In this document: one piece after another, positions 29,075 through 38,613 of the stretch
Layout: every line of letters begins with the position of its first letter
How positions within the stretch are numbered: the stretch's first letter is position 1
Assembly (NCBI GenBank): GCA_016745315.1
Contig: CP066886.1
Span: 6,696,501 to 6,760,500 of the forward strand
Reading direction: 5' to 3'
From: Arthrospira sp. PCC 9108
Lineage (GTDB): Bacteria; Cyanobacteriota; Cyanobacteriia; Cyanobacteriales; Microcoleaceae
DNA length: 64,000 nt
Notes under the pieces: model-generated
The model's input: the letters and a program-made list of their open reading frames with translations, nothing else
Database searches by the model: none
What the model was told of the DNA's origin: nothing
Position numbers and translations under genes: made by a program

Positions 29075-29626
29075 TTAATTAGATGACATCTGACACAATT
29101 GGGCAGCAATTTGATGTTTGCAAATGGTTTGCCGATACCGCCAATCTTCACAGGTACATCCTCCCGATTTTACTAAGGATAGGGTATGATGATCGGGGTT
29201 CCAAACTACTGCACCTTGGGGGATTAGGCGCACTTGTAGAGGTTCTAGGGCTACTCGATTATAGCGAGATAGGAACATTTTAGCCTGGTTTTTATCGACG
29301 GCAACCGTGCCTTGATTGGTCTGGATAATTAAGCTGTGGTCGGTGATGTTAATCTCCAAAATTCGGGAATGTTTTACGCCTCGAATTGACAGAAAACAAG
29401 ACCAAACCCTAGCAAAATCAGCTTTAGATACGAGACGACTGCAACGACCAGCGGAAGTTTTATAAACGAGTCGCGGGGTATTGCCGGGGCCGATAGTATC
29501 AATATTTTCGATTTTGATGGATTGAGAAATGAGAGGGGAAATTTTGGGGGTTTCTGGCTCTACCAAAGGGGAAGAATAAAACCCCAACCGGCTGTTAGCA
29601 GCGGTGGCGATCGCACTTTTACTCAT
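29075..29626 (-). CDS. Small SWIM zinc-finger protein
   Basis: 183 residues. The C-terminus carries a SWIM motif: CxC then CxH in SGGCTCEDWRYRQTICKHQI, expected to bind zinc and DNA or protein. The rest is a small domain of unknown fold (SRLVSKADFARVWSCFLSIR, HSLIIQTNQGTVAVDKNQA-like strands). Such stand-alone SWIM proteins occur across cyanobacteria without assigned function. It starts at 29626; the upstream region shared with leuC holds a strong hairpin at 29666-29705. Confidence 0.78.
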   Translation of the reverse strand: MSKSAIATAANSRLGFYSSPLVEPETPKISPLISQSIKIENIDTIGPGNTPRLVYKTSAGRCSRLVSKADFARVWSCFLSIRGVKHSRILEINITDHSLIIQTNQGTVAVDKNQAKMFLSRYNRVALEPLQVRLIPQGAVVWNPDHHTLSLVKSGGCTCEDWRYRQTICKHQIAAQLCQMSSN

Positions 29627-29665
29627 TGTGGTATTATACCCTTGTGATCAAAATATTGGGGACTG

Positions 29666-29705
29666 AGCGCTCTATCCAGAATCAAGGGGGGAGAGCGCTC
29701 TTTTG
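29666..29705 (+). terminator. Strong hairpin with T-run in the leuC upstream region
   Basis: GAGCGCTC repeated on both arms (AGCGCTC...GAGCGCTCTTTT) about 175 bp before leuC. A T-run follows on the plus strand, so it looks like an intrinsic terminator or attenuator in a leuC leader. No leader peptide was found, so attenuation is only a possibility. Confidence 0.55.
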
Positions 29706-29879
29706 TTAACTCTATTATAGCAAATCGGAAAAGTGATCGGGGGCTAAAACCTCAGATAGTTTGGAAATTAGGGCATTTGAGGGGGTCGAGCCGTCGCCCC
29801 GCTTTACCACCGTTCCCAAACAGGTTAAAATAGGGCAGATATATCAGCGCGTTGGATACGCCGATTAACCGATGGTTTT

Positions 29880-31289
29880 ATGAGCAAAGGAACACTATTT
29901 GATAAAGTTTGGGACCTCCATACAGTGGGAACCCTACCATCCGGTGAGACTCAACTCTTCATTGGTCTACACCTGATCCATGAGGTGACAAGTCCCCAGG
30001 CTTTCGCGATGTTACGCGATCGCCAATTGAAAGTCCTATTCCCACAACGCACCGTCGCCACGGTGGATCATATCGTCCCCACGGAAAATCAGGCCCGTCC
30101 CTTTGTGGATGTCCTGGCTGAGGAGATGATGCAAGCCTTAGAAAAAAGCTGTGCGGAACACAAGATCCGATTTTATAATATCGGTTCGGGTAATCAAGGC
30201 ATTGTCCATGTAATCGCACCGGAACAAGGCCTGACTCAACCGGGAATGACGATCGCCTGTGGAGACTCCCACACCTCGACCCACGGCGCTTTTGGGGCGA
30301 TCGCTTTTGGTATCGGTACTTCCCAAGTTCGGGATGTCCTCGCTTCCCAAACCCTAGCCTTATCAAAACTCAAAGTTCGTCGCATTGAAATTAACGGCCA
30401 ACTCCCCCCAGGGGTCTACGCCAAAGATGTCACCCTCCATGTGATTCGCCAATTGGGAGTTAAAGGCGGCGTGGGTTATGCTTACGAATACGCCGGCACC
30501 ACCATTGAAGCCATGTCAATGGAAGAAAGGATGACTGTTTGCAATATGTCTATTGAAGGTGGCGCACGTTGTGGCTATGTTAACCCCGATCAAGTCACCT
30601 TTGACTATCTCAAAGACCGCGATTTTGCACCCAAAGGCGAAAATTGGGATAAAGCGATCGCCTGGTGGCAACAAATTCGCAGTGATGCCGATGCGGTTTA
30701 TGATGATGTGGTAACTTTTGATGCTGCTGATATTCCCCCCACCGTCACTTGGGGAATTACTCCCGGACAGGGTATTGGCGTTGATGAGGTCATCCCTAAA
30801 CCGGAAAATCTCCCCCCCAGCGATCAGGCGATCGCATCAGAAGCATACCGCTATATGGAGTTTACCCCCGGAACTCCCATTGAGGGAACCAAAGTTGATG
30901 TTTGCTTTATCGGAAGTTGCACCAACGGACGCTTAACCGACCTACGGGAGGCGGCTAAATTTGCCCAAGGTCGCAAAGTCGCCGCCGGGGTGAAAGCCTT
31001 TGTAGTTCCCGGTTCCGAAAGAGTTAAACAAGCCGCTGAGGCTGAAGGACTTGATCAAATCTTCCGAGAAGCAGGTTTTGAGTGGCGAGAAGCCGGGTGT
31101 TCTATGTGTTTGGCTATGAACCCTGACAAGTTACAGGGAAACCAAATTAGTGCATCTTCTTCTAATCGCAATTTTAAAGGCCGTCAAGGTTCCTCTACCG
31201 GACGCACATTATTAATGAGTCCCGCCATGGTAGTCGCGGCGGCGGTTAACGGAAAAGTTGCCGATGTTCGTAAGTTAATCGAAGCCTAG
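29880..31289 (+). CDS. leuC: 3-isopropylmalate dehydratase large subunit
   Basis: 469 residues, full length. It is an aconitase-superfamily protein with the three 4Fe-4S cysteines visible (CFIGSCTNGR, and GCSMCLAMNPDKLQ), plus HIVPTENQARP, ACGDSHTSTHGAFGAIAFGI and SSSNRNFKGRQG. With LeuD it isomerises 2-isopropylmalate to 3-isopropylmalate in leucine synthesis. ATG start at 29880. leuD follows 95 bp downstream, with a C/G-rich hairpin between them (around 31300-31330) that may tune the subunit ratio. Confidence 0.97.
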   Translation: MSKGTLFDKVWDLHTVGTLPSGETQLFIGLHLIHEVTSPQAFAMLRDRQLKVLFPQRTVATVDHIVPTENQARPFVDVLAEEMMQALEKSCAEHKIRFYNIGSGNQGIVHVIAPEQGLTQPGMTIACGDSHTSTHGAFGAIAFGIGTSQVRDVLASQTLALSKLKVRRIEINGQLPPGVYAKDVTLHVIRQLGVKGGVGYAYEYAGTTIEAMSMEERMTVCNMSIEGGARCGYVNPDQVTFDYLKDRDFAPKGENWDKAIAWWQQIRSDADAVYDDVVTFDAADIPPTVTWGITPGQGIGVDEVIPKPENLPPSDQAIASEAYRYMEFTPGTPIEGTKVDVCFIGSCTNGRLTDLREAAKFAQGRKVAAGVKAFVVPGSERVKQAAEAEGLDQIFREAGFEWREAGCSMCLAMNPDKLQGNQISASSSNRNFKGRQGSSTGRTLLMSPAMVVAAAVNGKVADVRKLIEA

Positions 31290-31384
31290 TTAATTAGTAC
31301 CCCCATTACCTGATGCAACCGGGTAGGGGGGAACTCTCCTTATTTCCTCTTGTTAACTAATCGGAATCTTCCTAGTCAAAAATC

Positions 31385-31990
31385 ATGAGTAAAATTCACA
31401 AGGTGTCAGGACGCGGTATCCCCTTAGTTGGTGGTGATATTGACACCGATCGCATCATTCCCGCCCGGTTTTTACGCTGTGTAACCTTTGATGGTTTAGG
31501 ACAACAAGTATTTGCTGATGACCGTCAACAATTAAACGGAAACCATCCCTTTGACCTCCCACAATATCAAGGTGCTAATATCTTGGTGGTTAATGAAAAT
31601 TTTGGCTGTGGTTCCTCCCGAGAACACGCCCCCCAAGCTATCGCAAAATGGGGCATTCAAGCCATTGTGGGGGAAAGTTTCGCGGAAATCTTTTTGGGTA
31701 ATTGCGTGGCGATCGGAGTTCCCTGTGTCACGGCTACACCAGAGGCGGTCACACAATTACAACAGTTATTACAGCAAAATTCCCAAGTTGAAATTATCAT
31801 GGATCTGGGGTCGCTGAAAGTTCACGGCGGCGACCTAACTATTGATGTGAACATGAATGAAGGATCGCGACAGTCTTTTATTAATGGTAGTTGGGATAAT
31901 TGCGGTCAGTTGATTGCTAATAGTGACCAAATCGGCGCTACTGCTGCTAAGTTGCCCTATTTGCAATGGGATAATTCGGCGATCGCATAA
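31385..31990 (+). CDS. leuD: 3-isopropylmalate dehydratase small subunit
   Basis: 201 residues. It has the swivelling domain of the aconitase family with DTDRIIPARFL and the substrate loop NFGCGSSREHAPQAI. It forms the heterodimer with LeuC and supplies substrate-binding residues. The start at ATG 31385 gives the usual N-terminus. Gene order leuC-leuD is the normal pair. The gene ends at 31990, next to a HIP1-derived tail (GCGATCGCATAA), which encodes the last residues. Confidence 0.96.
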   Translation: MSKIHKVSGRGIPLVGGDIDTDRIIPARFLRCVTFDGLGQQVFADDRQQLNGNHPFDLPQYQGANILVVNENFGCGSSREHAPQAIAKWGIQAIVGESFAEIFLGNCVAIGVPCVTATPEAVTQLQQLLQQNSQVEIIMDLGSLKVHGGDLTIDVNMNEGSRQSFINGSWDNCGQLIANSDQIGATAAKLPYLQWDNSAIA

Positions 31991-32113
31991 TCTTTCCCCA
32001 GCTTTGGTAGTAGGTTGGGTTGAATATTTCGCCTAACCTATTCCCGTTTCGCGTATACTTACTCAAGTGCCGGAATTCTTCTAGCCACAGCAGCGATATC
32101 ATTGCTTAAATCC

Positions 32114-32776
32114 ATGATTCCCTATCAAAACCCCATTGATTCTACACCCTATCTAATTTATCCCCCCTTACCTGACCCCCTATTTATTCCCGGAAAACCC
32201 ATCAAATTAGGGGTTTTGGCTTCCGGTAGTGGCAGTAATTTTGAAGTAATTGCCCAAAAAATACGCGATGGACAACTTAACGCCCAAATACAGGTTTTAG
32301 TTTACAATAACCCCAAGGCTAAGGTTAAACAACGCGCCGAAAAGTTTGATATTCCCACTATTCTGGTTAACCACCGCGACTACCCCACTAGAGAAAGTTT
32401 TGATCAGCAGGTTGTTGATACCCTCAATCAATATGATCTTGATTTAGTTGTATTTGCGGGATGGATGCGAATTGCTACCCAGGTTTTGGTGACCGCTTTT
32501 CCTCACCAAATTATTAACCTACACCCCGCCATATTGCCCAGTTTTCCCGGTATTCGTGGCGTTGAACAAGCCTTAGAATCGGGAGTTAAAATAACAGGAT
32601 GCACGGTTCATATTGTCGAGTTGGCTGTTGATAGCGGCCCGATTTTGATGCAAGCGGCTGTCCCCGTTTTACCCCAAGATACCCCCGAAACTCTCCATCA
32701 GCGCATTCAAGTATGTGAACATCAGATTATGGTTGGGGCGATCGCTTTGATGACCCAAAAATTGCCGTTAACCTAA
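32114..32776 (+). CDS. purN: Phosphoribosylglycinamide formyltransferase
   Basis: About 220 residues from ATG 32114; the frame also opens at a TTG, 32102. It has a short N-terminal extension, then the family body: LGVLASGSGSNFEVIAQKI (phosphate loop), VVFAGWMRIATQVLV, and the catalytic block INLHPAILPSFPGIRGVEQA with the N-H-D set (N/H here and D in AVDSGPILMQAAVPV). It transfers a formyl group from 10-formyl-THF to GAR in purine synthesis. No operon partner. The 190 bp downstream holds a TATACT box near 32868 that may serve the next gene. Confidence 0.93.
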   Translation: MIPYQNPIDSTPYLIYPPLPDPLFIPGKPIKLGVLASGSGSNFEVIAQKIRDGQLNAQIQVLVYNNPKAKVKQRAEKFDIPTILVNHRDYPTRESFDQQVVDTLNQYDLDLVVFAGWMRIATQVLVTAFPHQIINLHPAILPSFPGIRGVEQALESGVKITGCTVHIVELAVDSGPILMQAAVPVLPQDTPETLHQRIQVCEHQIMVGAIALMTQKLPLT

Positions 32777-33015
32777 TTTCATGAAGTTTTGTAAAGAAAA
32801 GTTAAGAAATGTTAAAAAAATCGCCTTTTTCTGGGAGGGGGTAGCTTTTGGGGTGGACTTGTGCTATACTTTTTAGATAATGGGAATATTGCCAATTTTT
32901 TAAAAAACGGTTAGATTTCTATTATGAAGCATTACACTTAAATAATCCCACAAATTGCACCAATTTGTCAACCCCTGTGAAGGAATTTCGGCTAAAATGC
33001 AACTTGGAGCAGAAT

Positions 33016-34719
33016 ATGTCTTTTTTATCATCCTGGCAGCTTTTGAAACCTCGTCATCGTCAAAGATTACCAGGGCCAGAAATCCGGCCAAATTGGTGGG
33101 TAAGTTTAGGTAATTATATCACTCCATCGGATGAAATAACTTGGCAAGAGGAGACAATTGCCATTTACCAAACCCAGCCAATTATCAGCTTAAAGCAGCG
33201 ATTTGTCATAGTAGGGGACAGTAGTTTAATTAACGGGGATATTGAGGAATTATTAGACCATTTAGACAGCAGGGATAATATTCCCCAAGTCCTCTCGGAG
33301 TTACAAGGAATGTTTGCCTTAGTAATTTGGGATAGAAGCCAACGGCGACTGTGGCTAGGGCGAGATCCTGTAGGTGCGAGAAATCTATACTATACAATTA
33401 ACGAAGGTATTTTGCGGGTAGCACCTCGTCTGTCAACCCTAGGGAAATTTCATCCCCAGCAATTAGATTATCTAGCTTTACGAGACTATCTTTCTTGTGC
33501 GTTTATTCCGGGAGAACAAACCATCTGGGAAGGGGTAAAAGAAGTACGTCCGGGGACAATACACCAATGGTCAGACGCGGGGAAATCTCCAGAAATACAA
33601 GTTTATTGGCAACCTGAAGAACAAATAGGCGATCGCGATCAACCCTTAGAATATTACAGCCAAAAATTGCGATCGCTTCTTAATGAAGTAGTGGAAGAAT
33701 CCCTACCTATTGGGGAACCTGTCGGCACTTATTTATCAGGGGGATTAGACTCTAGTGCTATTACAGCTTTAGCAAGTCAATTTCATCAGCATCAAGTCCA
33801 TACTTATTCTATCCATTTTGGTGCTGAATATCCCAACGAATTAGAATTTGCCAATTTAGTAGCCGAACATTGCCAAACTCAGCATCATATTCTGGAAATA
33901 AAGCCAGAAAGTGTATGGGATAATCTAGCAATTACTATGGCAAATTTAGACGACCCCATTGGTGATCCTCTGACGGTTCCTAACTATTTATTAGGACAGG
34001 TAGCTAAACAGGATGTCGGAGTTATTTTAAACGGGGAAGGAGGCGACCCCTGTTTTGGCGGTCCGAAAAATAAGCCGATGTTACTCTATGAATTGTATGG
34101 GAATATTTACAACCATTTTCCTAATCGTCTGACCACCTATTTAGAGTCTTTTAAAAAATGCTATCCCCATTTACCGGAACTTATGAAACCAGAAATTTGG
34201 CAGCAGGTGAAAGATGCGCCTTCAGTGTTTGAACCCGACTTAAATGCCGCCAACGAATATTTAAATCGATTGATGCTAATTAATATTAAATTTAAGGGGG
34301 CAGACCATATTTTAACCAAAGTCAGTAATATGACCTCGGCGGCGGGTTTAGAAGGGCGATCGCCATTATTTGATCAGCGAATTGTTGACCTAAGTTTACA
34401 AGTGCCACCAGCATATAAACTCTCTGCTGCTAATGAGAAAGCAGTGTTAAAAGCAGCGGTGACTGATATATTACCAGCATCGATTATTTATCGCCCTAAA
34501 AGTGGGATGCGGGTTCCTGTAGGTTCATGGTTTTACCACCATTGGAAACAACGCACCCAGGCATTATTATTAAATAAAAATGCGGCGATCGCCCCCTATA
34601 TTAACCAAAAGTTTATTAAAGAATTTTTTAATCCACAAAGTCCGGCTTATCAAAAATTTGGCATAAAACTCTGGTTATTAGTGAGTTTAGAAATTTGGCT
34701 ACAAACCCATCAAAGTTAA
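33016..34719 (+). CDS. Asparagine synthetase-like protein without the glutaminase cysteine
   Basis: 567 residues from ATG 33016, which has a GGAG ribosome site six bases upstream; the frame also opens at a TTG, 32965. An N-terminal class II amidotransferase-like domain (about 20-185: LQGMFALVIWDRSQRRLWLG, GRDPVGARNLYY) lacks the usual Cys2 nucleophile (the product starts MSFLSSWQ). The synthetase domain has the PP-loop YLSGGLDSSAITALAS and EGGDPCFGG. Such proteins can use ammonia, or act as beta-lactam synthetase-like or unknown ligases. It converges on dndD with a 4-bp overlap at the stops; a link to Dnd is not shown. Confidence 0.82.
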   Translation: MSFLSSWQLLKPRHRQRLPGPEIRPNWWVSLGNYITPSDEITWQEETIAIYQTQPIISLKQRFVIVGDSSLINGDIEELLDHLDSRDNIPQVLSELQGMFALVIWDRSQRRLWLGRDPVGARNLYYTINEGILRVAPRLSTLGKFHPQQLDYLALRDYLSCAFIPGEQTIWEGVKEVRPGTIHQWSDAGKSPEIQVYWQPEEQIGDRDQPLEYYSQKLRSLLNEVVEESLPIGEPVGTYLSGGLDSSAITALASQFHQHQVHTYSIHFGAEYPNELEFANLVAEHCQTQHHILEIKPESVWDNLAITMANLDDPIGDPLTVPNYLLGQVAKQDVGVILNGEGGDPCFGGPKNKPMLLYELYGNIYNHFPNRLTTYLESFKKCYPHLPELMKPEIWQQVKDAPSVFEPDLNAANEYLNRLMLINIKFKGADHILTKVSNMTSAAGLEGRSPLFDQRIVDLSLQVPPAYKLSAANEKAVLKAAVTDILPASIIYRPKSGMRVPVGSWFYHHWKQRTQALLLNKNAAIAPYINQKFIKEFFNPQSPAYQKFGIKLWLLVSLEIWLQTHQS

Positions 34720-36701
34720 TTGTTGATAAAATAACCAGGTACAATAGTTGTATGTCCTTGTTTGGGGTCATATTTGAGTAAATATTCACGGGCGATCGCA
34801 TCTTGTTCTCGCAGGCTTTTTAATTCGGGTTCGCCAATTTCTGTGTCTGTAGATAGCAAAATTACCTGATGGCTGGCGGAGGGAAAATATCGTTCAATTA
34901 GGTTGTAGCGGTGAGAAGAGTCTAGCCTTCCCAGGGGGGTATCAATAGCAACAGGAAGCTGGCGACCAGAAACCCGCGCTAGACCCCACAAAAAAGCGAT
35001 CGCCAATAGTTGTTTTTCCCCTGCAGATAAGCGATGTTTGGGGACGGGTTGACCTTGGGGGTCATACAGAGACAAACTAAAATCCTGGGTAGCAATAACC
35101 ACTCGATGAACTAGGTCTGATTTATGGAGAAGATAGCGGAAACATTCAGTGACTTCTATTTCCAATTTATTAAGTTTTCGGAGAGTCAACTTTTCCCGAA
35201 ATTGTACTAAAGTTTGCTGTACCCTTTCGGAAGTTTGGATAATGTGGTTGGCATTTTTGCGATCGATAGTCACCTGGCTATATTGCGACAATTCTTTTTT
35301 AGTTTTTTCCACCATAGCCTCATAGCGATCGCGCTGACCTATAGCTTGATCATAATCATTTTTCACCTTCGCCACATCCGCCGCCGCATCAGAAACGGCC
35401 TTTAACAGTTCTTCGTAAACCTCCGGGGGTGCCGCCACATTTAGCTGTCTTTCCTTAGCTACAATCGTCTCTTGAATGCCTATCAGCTCCTGTTTTAAAG
35501 ACTCCGTTTGACTAATTTGATTAGGCAGTTGATGTTCCAGGACACTGGTAAGCTGTCGGAGAGTAATTTCATCCATATCTAACCAAACTTCCCGTAAATA
35601 CTCATCGGAATTTTGGGAACTCTCCGACTCCAAAAAACTCCGAACTTTATCCAAAGTAATCTCTCCTAAATCCAGAGTTTTTAAATAGTCGAATAATCGG
35701 CGATCGCGTTCCGCCACCACCTCCCGCGCAATTCTGGCTTTGTGATCACTGATTTCCTTTTCACCCTGCAATTTTGCCCTATGTAACAGAGGCTGAATTA
35801 ATCCCAAAGGCAACATATCCGCCGCTATTTCTCTGAGGCGATCGCGCTTGCCATTTAACCTCTCTTGTTCCTTGTGTAATTGTGCTTCAATTTGGTCTCT
35901 ATCTTGGGCTAGTTTACCCCCTTCAGTCCGAAACTTATCACGAGTTTCTTTTTCTCGTTTATGGGCTTTTTGCAACTCCCCATCAACTCGCAAAACCTCC
36001 AACTTTGCCTTTTCTAAATCTGCTATTTGTTCATTTAATCTCGACTCAATTTCCTCCAAAGTAGCCAACTCAGAAACCTCAGCCAACTCCTTACGTTTCC
36101 GACTCACCAAAATATTCAAATCCACCGATAAACGTTCAGCCAATTCCAGCCCCAAAAGCGACTGAATAGCCTGGATAACCGTAGTCGGAGGACTGTCTAA
36201 TTCCGCCAATTCCTTCACCTGTTCCCCATCAAATAGAAACAAATTAGAAATTCCCAAAGGAAAGAAATCTTCAACCCGTTCATCCCAAGTTTCAACCAAA
36301 CCCTTATCCGGCCAATCATCAATTAAAATACCCAAAGTATCCTTACCATTTTTCAGATTTCTATTCCAGCGTCTTTGTATGCGGAATTCCACCTGTTTAT
36401 TCTCTAAAATATGTTCAAATAATAGTTCAACGCAAGTTTGTTCATGGGGCGGCGTATGTTTATTAATCGCCTGTTTCAGAAAATCAGAATATGCAATATT
36501 TCCCCTAGTCGAACATTGGGCGCGCGCACCATAAAAAACCAAACGCATAGCATCCATTAGCGTAGTTTTTCCCCCTCCATTCATCCCTCCAAGTAGGACA
36601 ATAGGACTGACCGTTTCACCAGTAATTTGCGGACGCAGGTTAATCACTTGTTTACCGCGATAGGGGCCGAAGTTTTGCAGAGTCAATTCCAGGAAAATCA
36701 C
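34716..36701 (-). CDS. dndD: DNA sulfur modification protein DndD (SMC-like ATPase)
   Basis: 661 residues with an SbcC/Rad50/SMC layout. Walker A (LLGGMNGGGKTTLMDAMRLV) is near residue 37, two long coiled-coil arms span about 190-290 and 390-480, and the ABC signature (HRLSAGEKQLLAIAFLWGLA) and Walker B (PVAIDTPLGRLDSSHRY) are near 560-600. IFLELTLQNFGPYRGKQVIN at the start is typical of DndD. It provides ATPase/nicking-related activity in DNA phosphorothioation with DndC and DndE. It lies downstream of dndC on the same strand (155 bp gap). Confidence 0.94.
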   Translation of the reverse strand: MIFLELTLQNFGPYRGKQVINLRPQITGETVSPIVLLGGMNGGGKTTLMDAMRLVFYGARAQCSTRGNIAYSDFLKQAINKHTPPHEQTCVELLFEHILENKQVEFRIQRRWNRNLKNGKDTLGILIDDWPDKGLVETWDERVEDFFPLGISNLFLFDGEQVKELAELDSPPTTVIQAIQSLLGLELAERLSVDLNILVSRKRKELAEVSELATLEEIESRLNEQIADLEKAKLEVLRVDGELQKAHKREKETRDKFRTEGGKLAQDRDQIEAQLHKEQERLNGKRDRLREIAADMLPLGLIQPLLHRAKLQGEKEISDHKARIAREVVAERDRRLFDYLKTLDLGEITLDKVRSFLESESSQNSDEYLREVWLDMDEITLRQLTSVLEHQLPNQISQTESLKQELIGIQETIVAKERQLNVAAPPEVYEELLKAVSDAAADVAKVKNDYDQAIGQRDRYEAMVEKTKKELSQYSQVTIDRKNANHIIQTSERVQQTLVQFREKLTLRKLNKLEIEVTECFRYLLHKSDLVHRVVIATQDFSLSLYDPQGQPVPKHRLSAGEKQLLAIAFLWGLARVSGRQLPVAIDTPLGRLDSSHRYNLIERYFPSASHQVILLSTDTEIGEPELKSLREQDAIAREYLLKYDPKQGHTTIVPGYFINN

Positions 36702-36856
36702 AGAATAGCAGTTTCCGTAAAGGTTAATAGAGTCGAGGCAGAAATAAACAACTTATTGAGTAAGACATCAATTTTCATCCTACAGGATTAATCCCACCTG
36801 TGACCCATCACAAATCACAGGATAACTAACCCCTACAGTATCTTAATACATCAGCC

Positions 36857-38440
36857 CTAACTAAATTTGAGACTCGCCCAATTTAGTTGTTGGGGAGGTT
36901 CGGGTTTTTCACCATTGACAATTTTTTTGATATCTTCAACTTTTCCTTCCTTAGCTGCTTGTTTCAGGTTCCGCTGATAGTGAGCATTTGCGATCGCTTC
37001 TGATTGCGATCTTGAACTGGTTTCAAAGCATCTTTCCAAGGTATCATAGATTCCGGTACGCCGCGACATCGTTTTATACTGTCGTTCAGTATCCAGCAGT
37101 TTCGTCATTAGTTCTAAATACATCATATCTCCTTCGCTGAGTTCCTCCAAAATCTGCCATTCATCTACACCCAACATAGCATTATTACCAGGACGCGGGT
37201 CTTCAAAAGGTTCTCCTGTTACCTCTTGATAAATTCTCGGTAAGCTATCATCAAATTCGTGTCTTTCTTCTAACCATATCCTCCGAATTTCGCTAAGTTC
37301 CTCCGGTTGAATTAGGGTGATATCCCGCATATCAGGCGGTGCATTTTTACGAACCTGTTGTTGAACTGTCAAAAGTCGCCTTAACCAATATTCCCTAGAT
37401 TCTTTTGTAAAAGGTCCAGGAATTGGCTCTACAGATACTTCTCCTTCTAAATTTCTTTCATAAAGCTGGACTATACCACTTCTTCTTCTAAAATCTCTTC
37501 TATGGCGACTTTCATCAACATCCAATTCTCGACGAAGATCAAGCAGGGGAAGTAACCATTCTTTCTCTTGATCATTTTGAATCATCGCTGACAGTGATTT
37601 ATCTTGGCTAACCAGTGTACATACCCAACATCCAAAACGAGAACTTCCACAAGTTGGGGTAGAAGTATCGACCACTAGAGGACATTCATTGTCTGCACTA
37701 GCACCTTTGTACATAGTAAAAAGATCCTTATTACTGTGTCCCCAAGGATTTTGCCACTGCATTAAATAAAGCCAAACTTCGTCATTTTCCCAATCCTCAA
37801 TTGGACTATAAACCAAGGAATTAGGTAAGTTCATATTAGGGCTTAGATGAGCACGGACTCTCTGCTTCTCATATTGCTCCATTCTGATGGCACGACTTTT
37901 GCTTTCAGCTTTTCTAATTCCCAGAACTAAAATAGCTTCACCGCTTTTTCGTATAACATCACGAATAAATCGGTTAGAAGGTTGTATTTTGAGCCTATCA
38001 GTACACCAACGAAACTTACCCCTTGGCGCTGGATAGCCTTTACCAATTAAGCCTACCCAGAAAGTCTCTGTTAATTCTGGTTGAAGTAAATGAGGCTTAA
38101 AGGGTAGTTCTTGTTTTTTAGCCGCTATTTCAATAGTTTTTAGAGAATTACGAACCCACGCTGAGACTACTGGATTTTCAACTAAGGTATCTGTTGTAAT
38201 TACATGAATTTTCTTATGGCGTTTTTCTGGGGGTAGTTTGGCGATCGCATTCCAAATTAGTTGTAATGTGGCTGTGCTATCTTTACCGCCAGAATAACCT
38301 ATCACCCAAGGAATATGATCCAAGCAGTAGAGTTCTTGAATTTCTTGGGTTAACAATTCTAGTGATTCTACAAATTCTTCAATTTTGGTATTTGGCGTAT
38401 TTTGACTAGGTGGAAATAAATTGATTTGTTCGGCGTTCAT
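36857..38440 (-). CDS. dndC: DNA sulfur modification protein DndC
   Basis: About 527 residues from ATG 38440, preceded by an AGGAG ribosome site; the frame opens earlier at 38485 without one. It is a PAPS-reductase/PP-loop enzyme: IGYSGGKDSTATLQLIWNA (about 48-66), and an Fe-S cysteine cluster in TPTCGSSRFGCWVCTLVSQ. DndC takes sulfur from a cysteine desulfurase (DndA or IscS, not in this window) and passes it to DNA with DndD and DndE. It is divergent from dndB; the ~170-bp gap at 38441-38613 must carry both promoters. Confidence 0.95.
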   Translation of the reverse strand: MNAEQINLFPPSQNTPNTKIEEFVESLELLTQEIQELYCLDHIPWVIGYSGGKDSTATLQLIWNAIAKLPPEKRHKKIHVITTDTLVENPVVSAWVRNSLKTIEIAAKKQELPFKPHLLQPELTETFWVGLIGKGYPAPRGKFRWCTDRLKIQPSNRFIRDVIRKSGEAILVLGIRKAESKSRAIRMEQYEKQRVRAHLSPNMNLPNSLVYSPIEDWENDEVWLYLMQWQNPWGHSNKDLFTMYKGASADNECPLVVDTSTPTCGSSRFGCWVCTLVSQDKSLSAMIQNDQEKEWLLPLLDLRRELDVDESRHRRDFRRRSGIVQLYERNLEGEVSVEPIPGPFTKESREYWLRRLLTVQQQVRKNAPPDMRDITLIQPEELSEIRRIWLEERHEFDDSLPRIYQEVTGEPFEDPRPGNNAMLGVDEWQILEELSEGDMMYLELMTKLLDTERQYKTMSRRTGIYDTLERCFETSSRSQSEAIANAHYQRNLKQAAKEGKVEDIKKIVNGEKPEPPQQLNWASLKFS

Positions 38441-38613
38441 TTGATAATACTCCTGTAGATAATTGCTATAATTTAACCTAAACAACTGGTCTGCTTTTAA
38501 TCACGGTCCCTCCTAACAGATAGAATAGCCTTGCCGAAATGCCCCATATAGGATAGTATATGGGTGGGCACAGAAGTTTTTAAAAACCATATCAGTATAG
38601 TAGTACAATAGCT

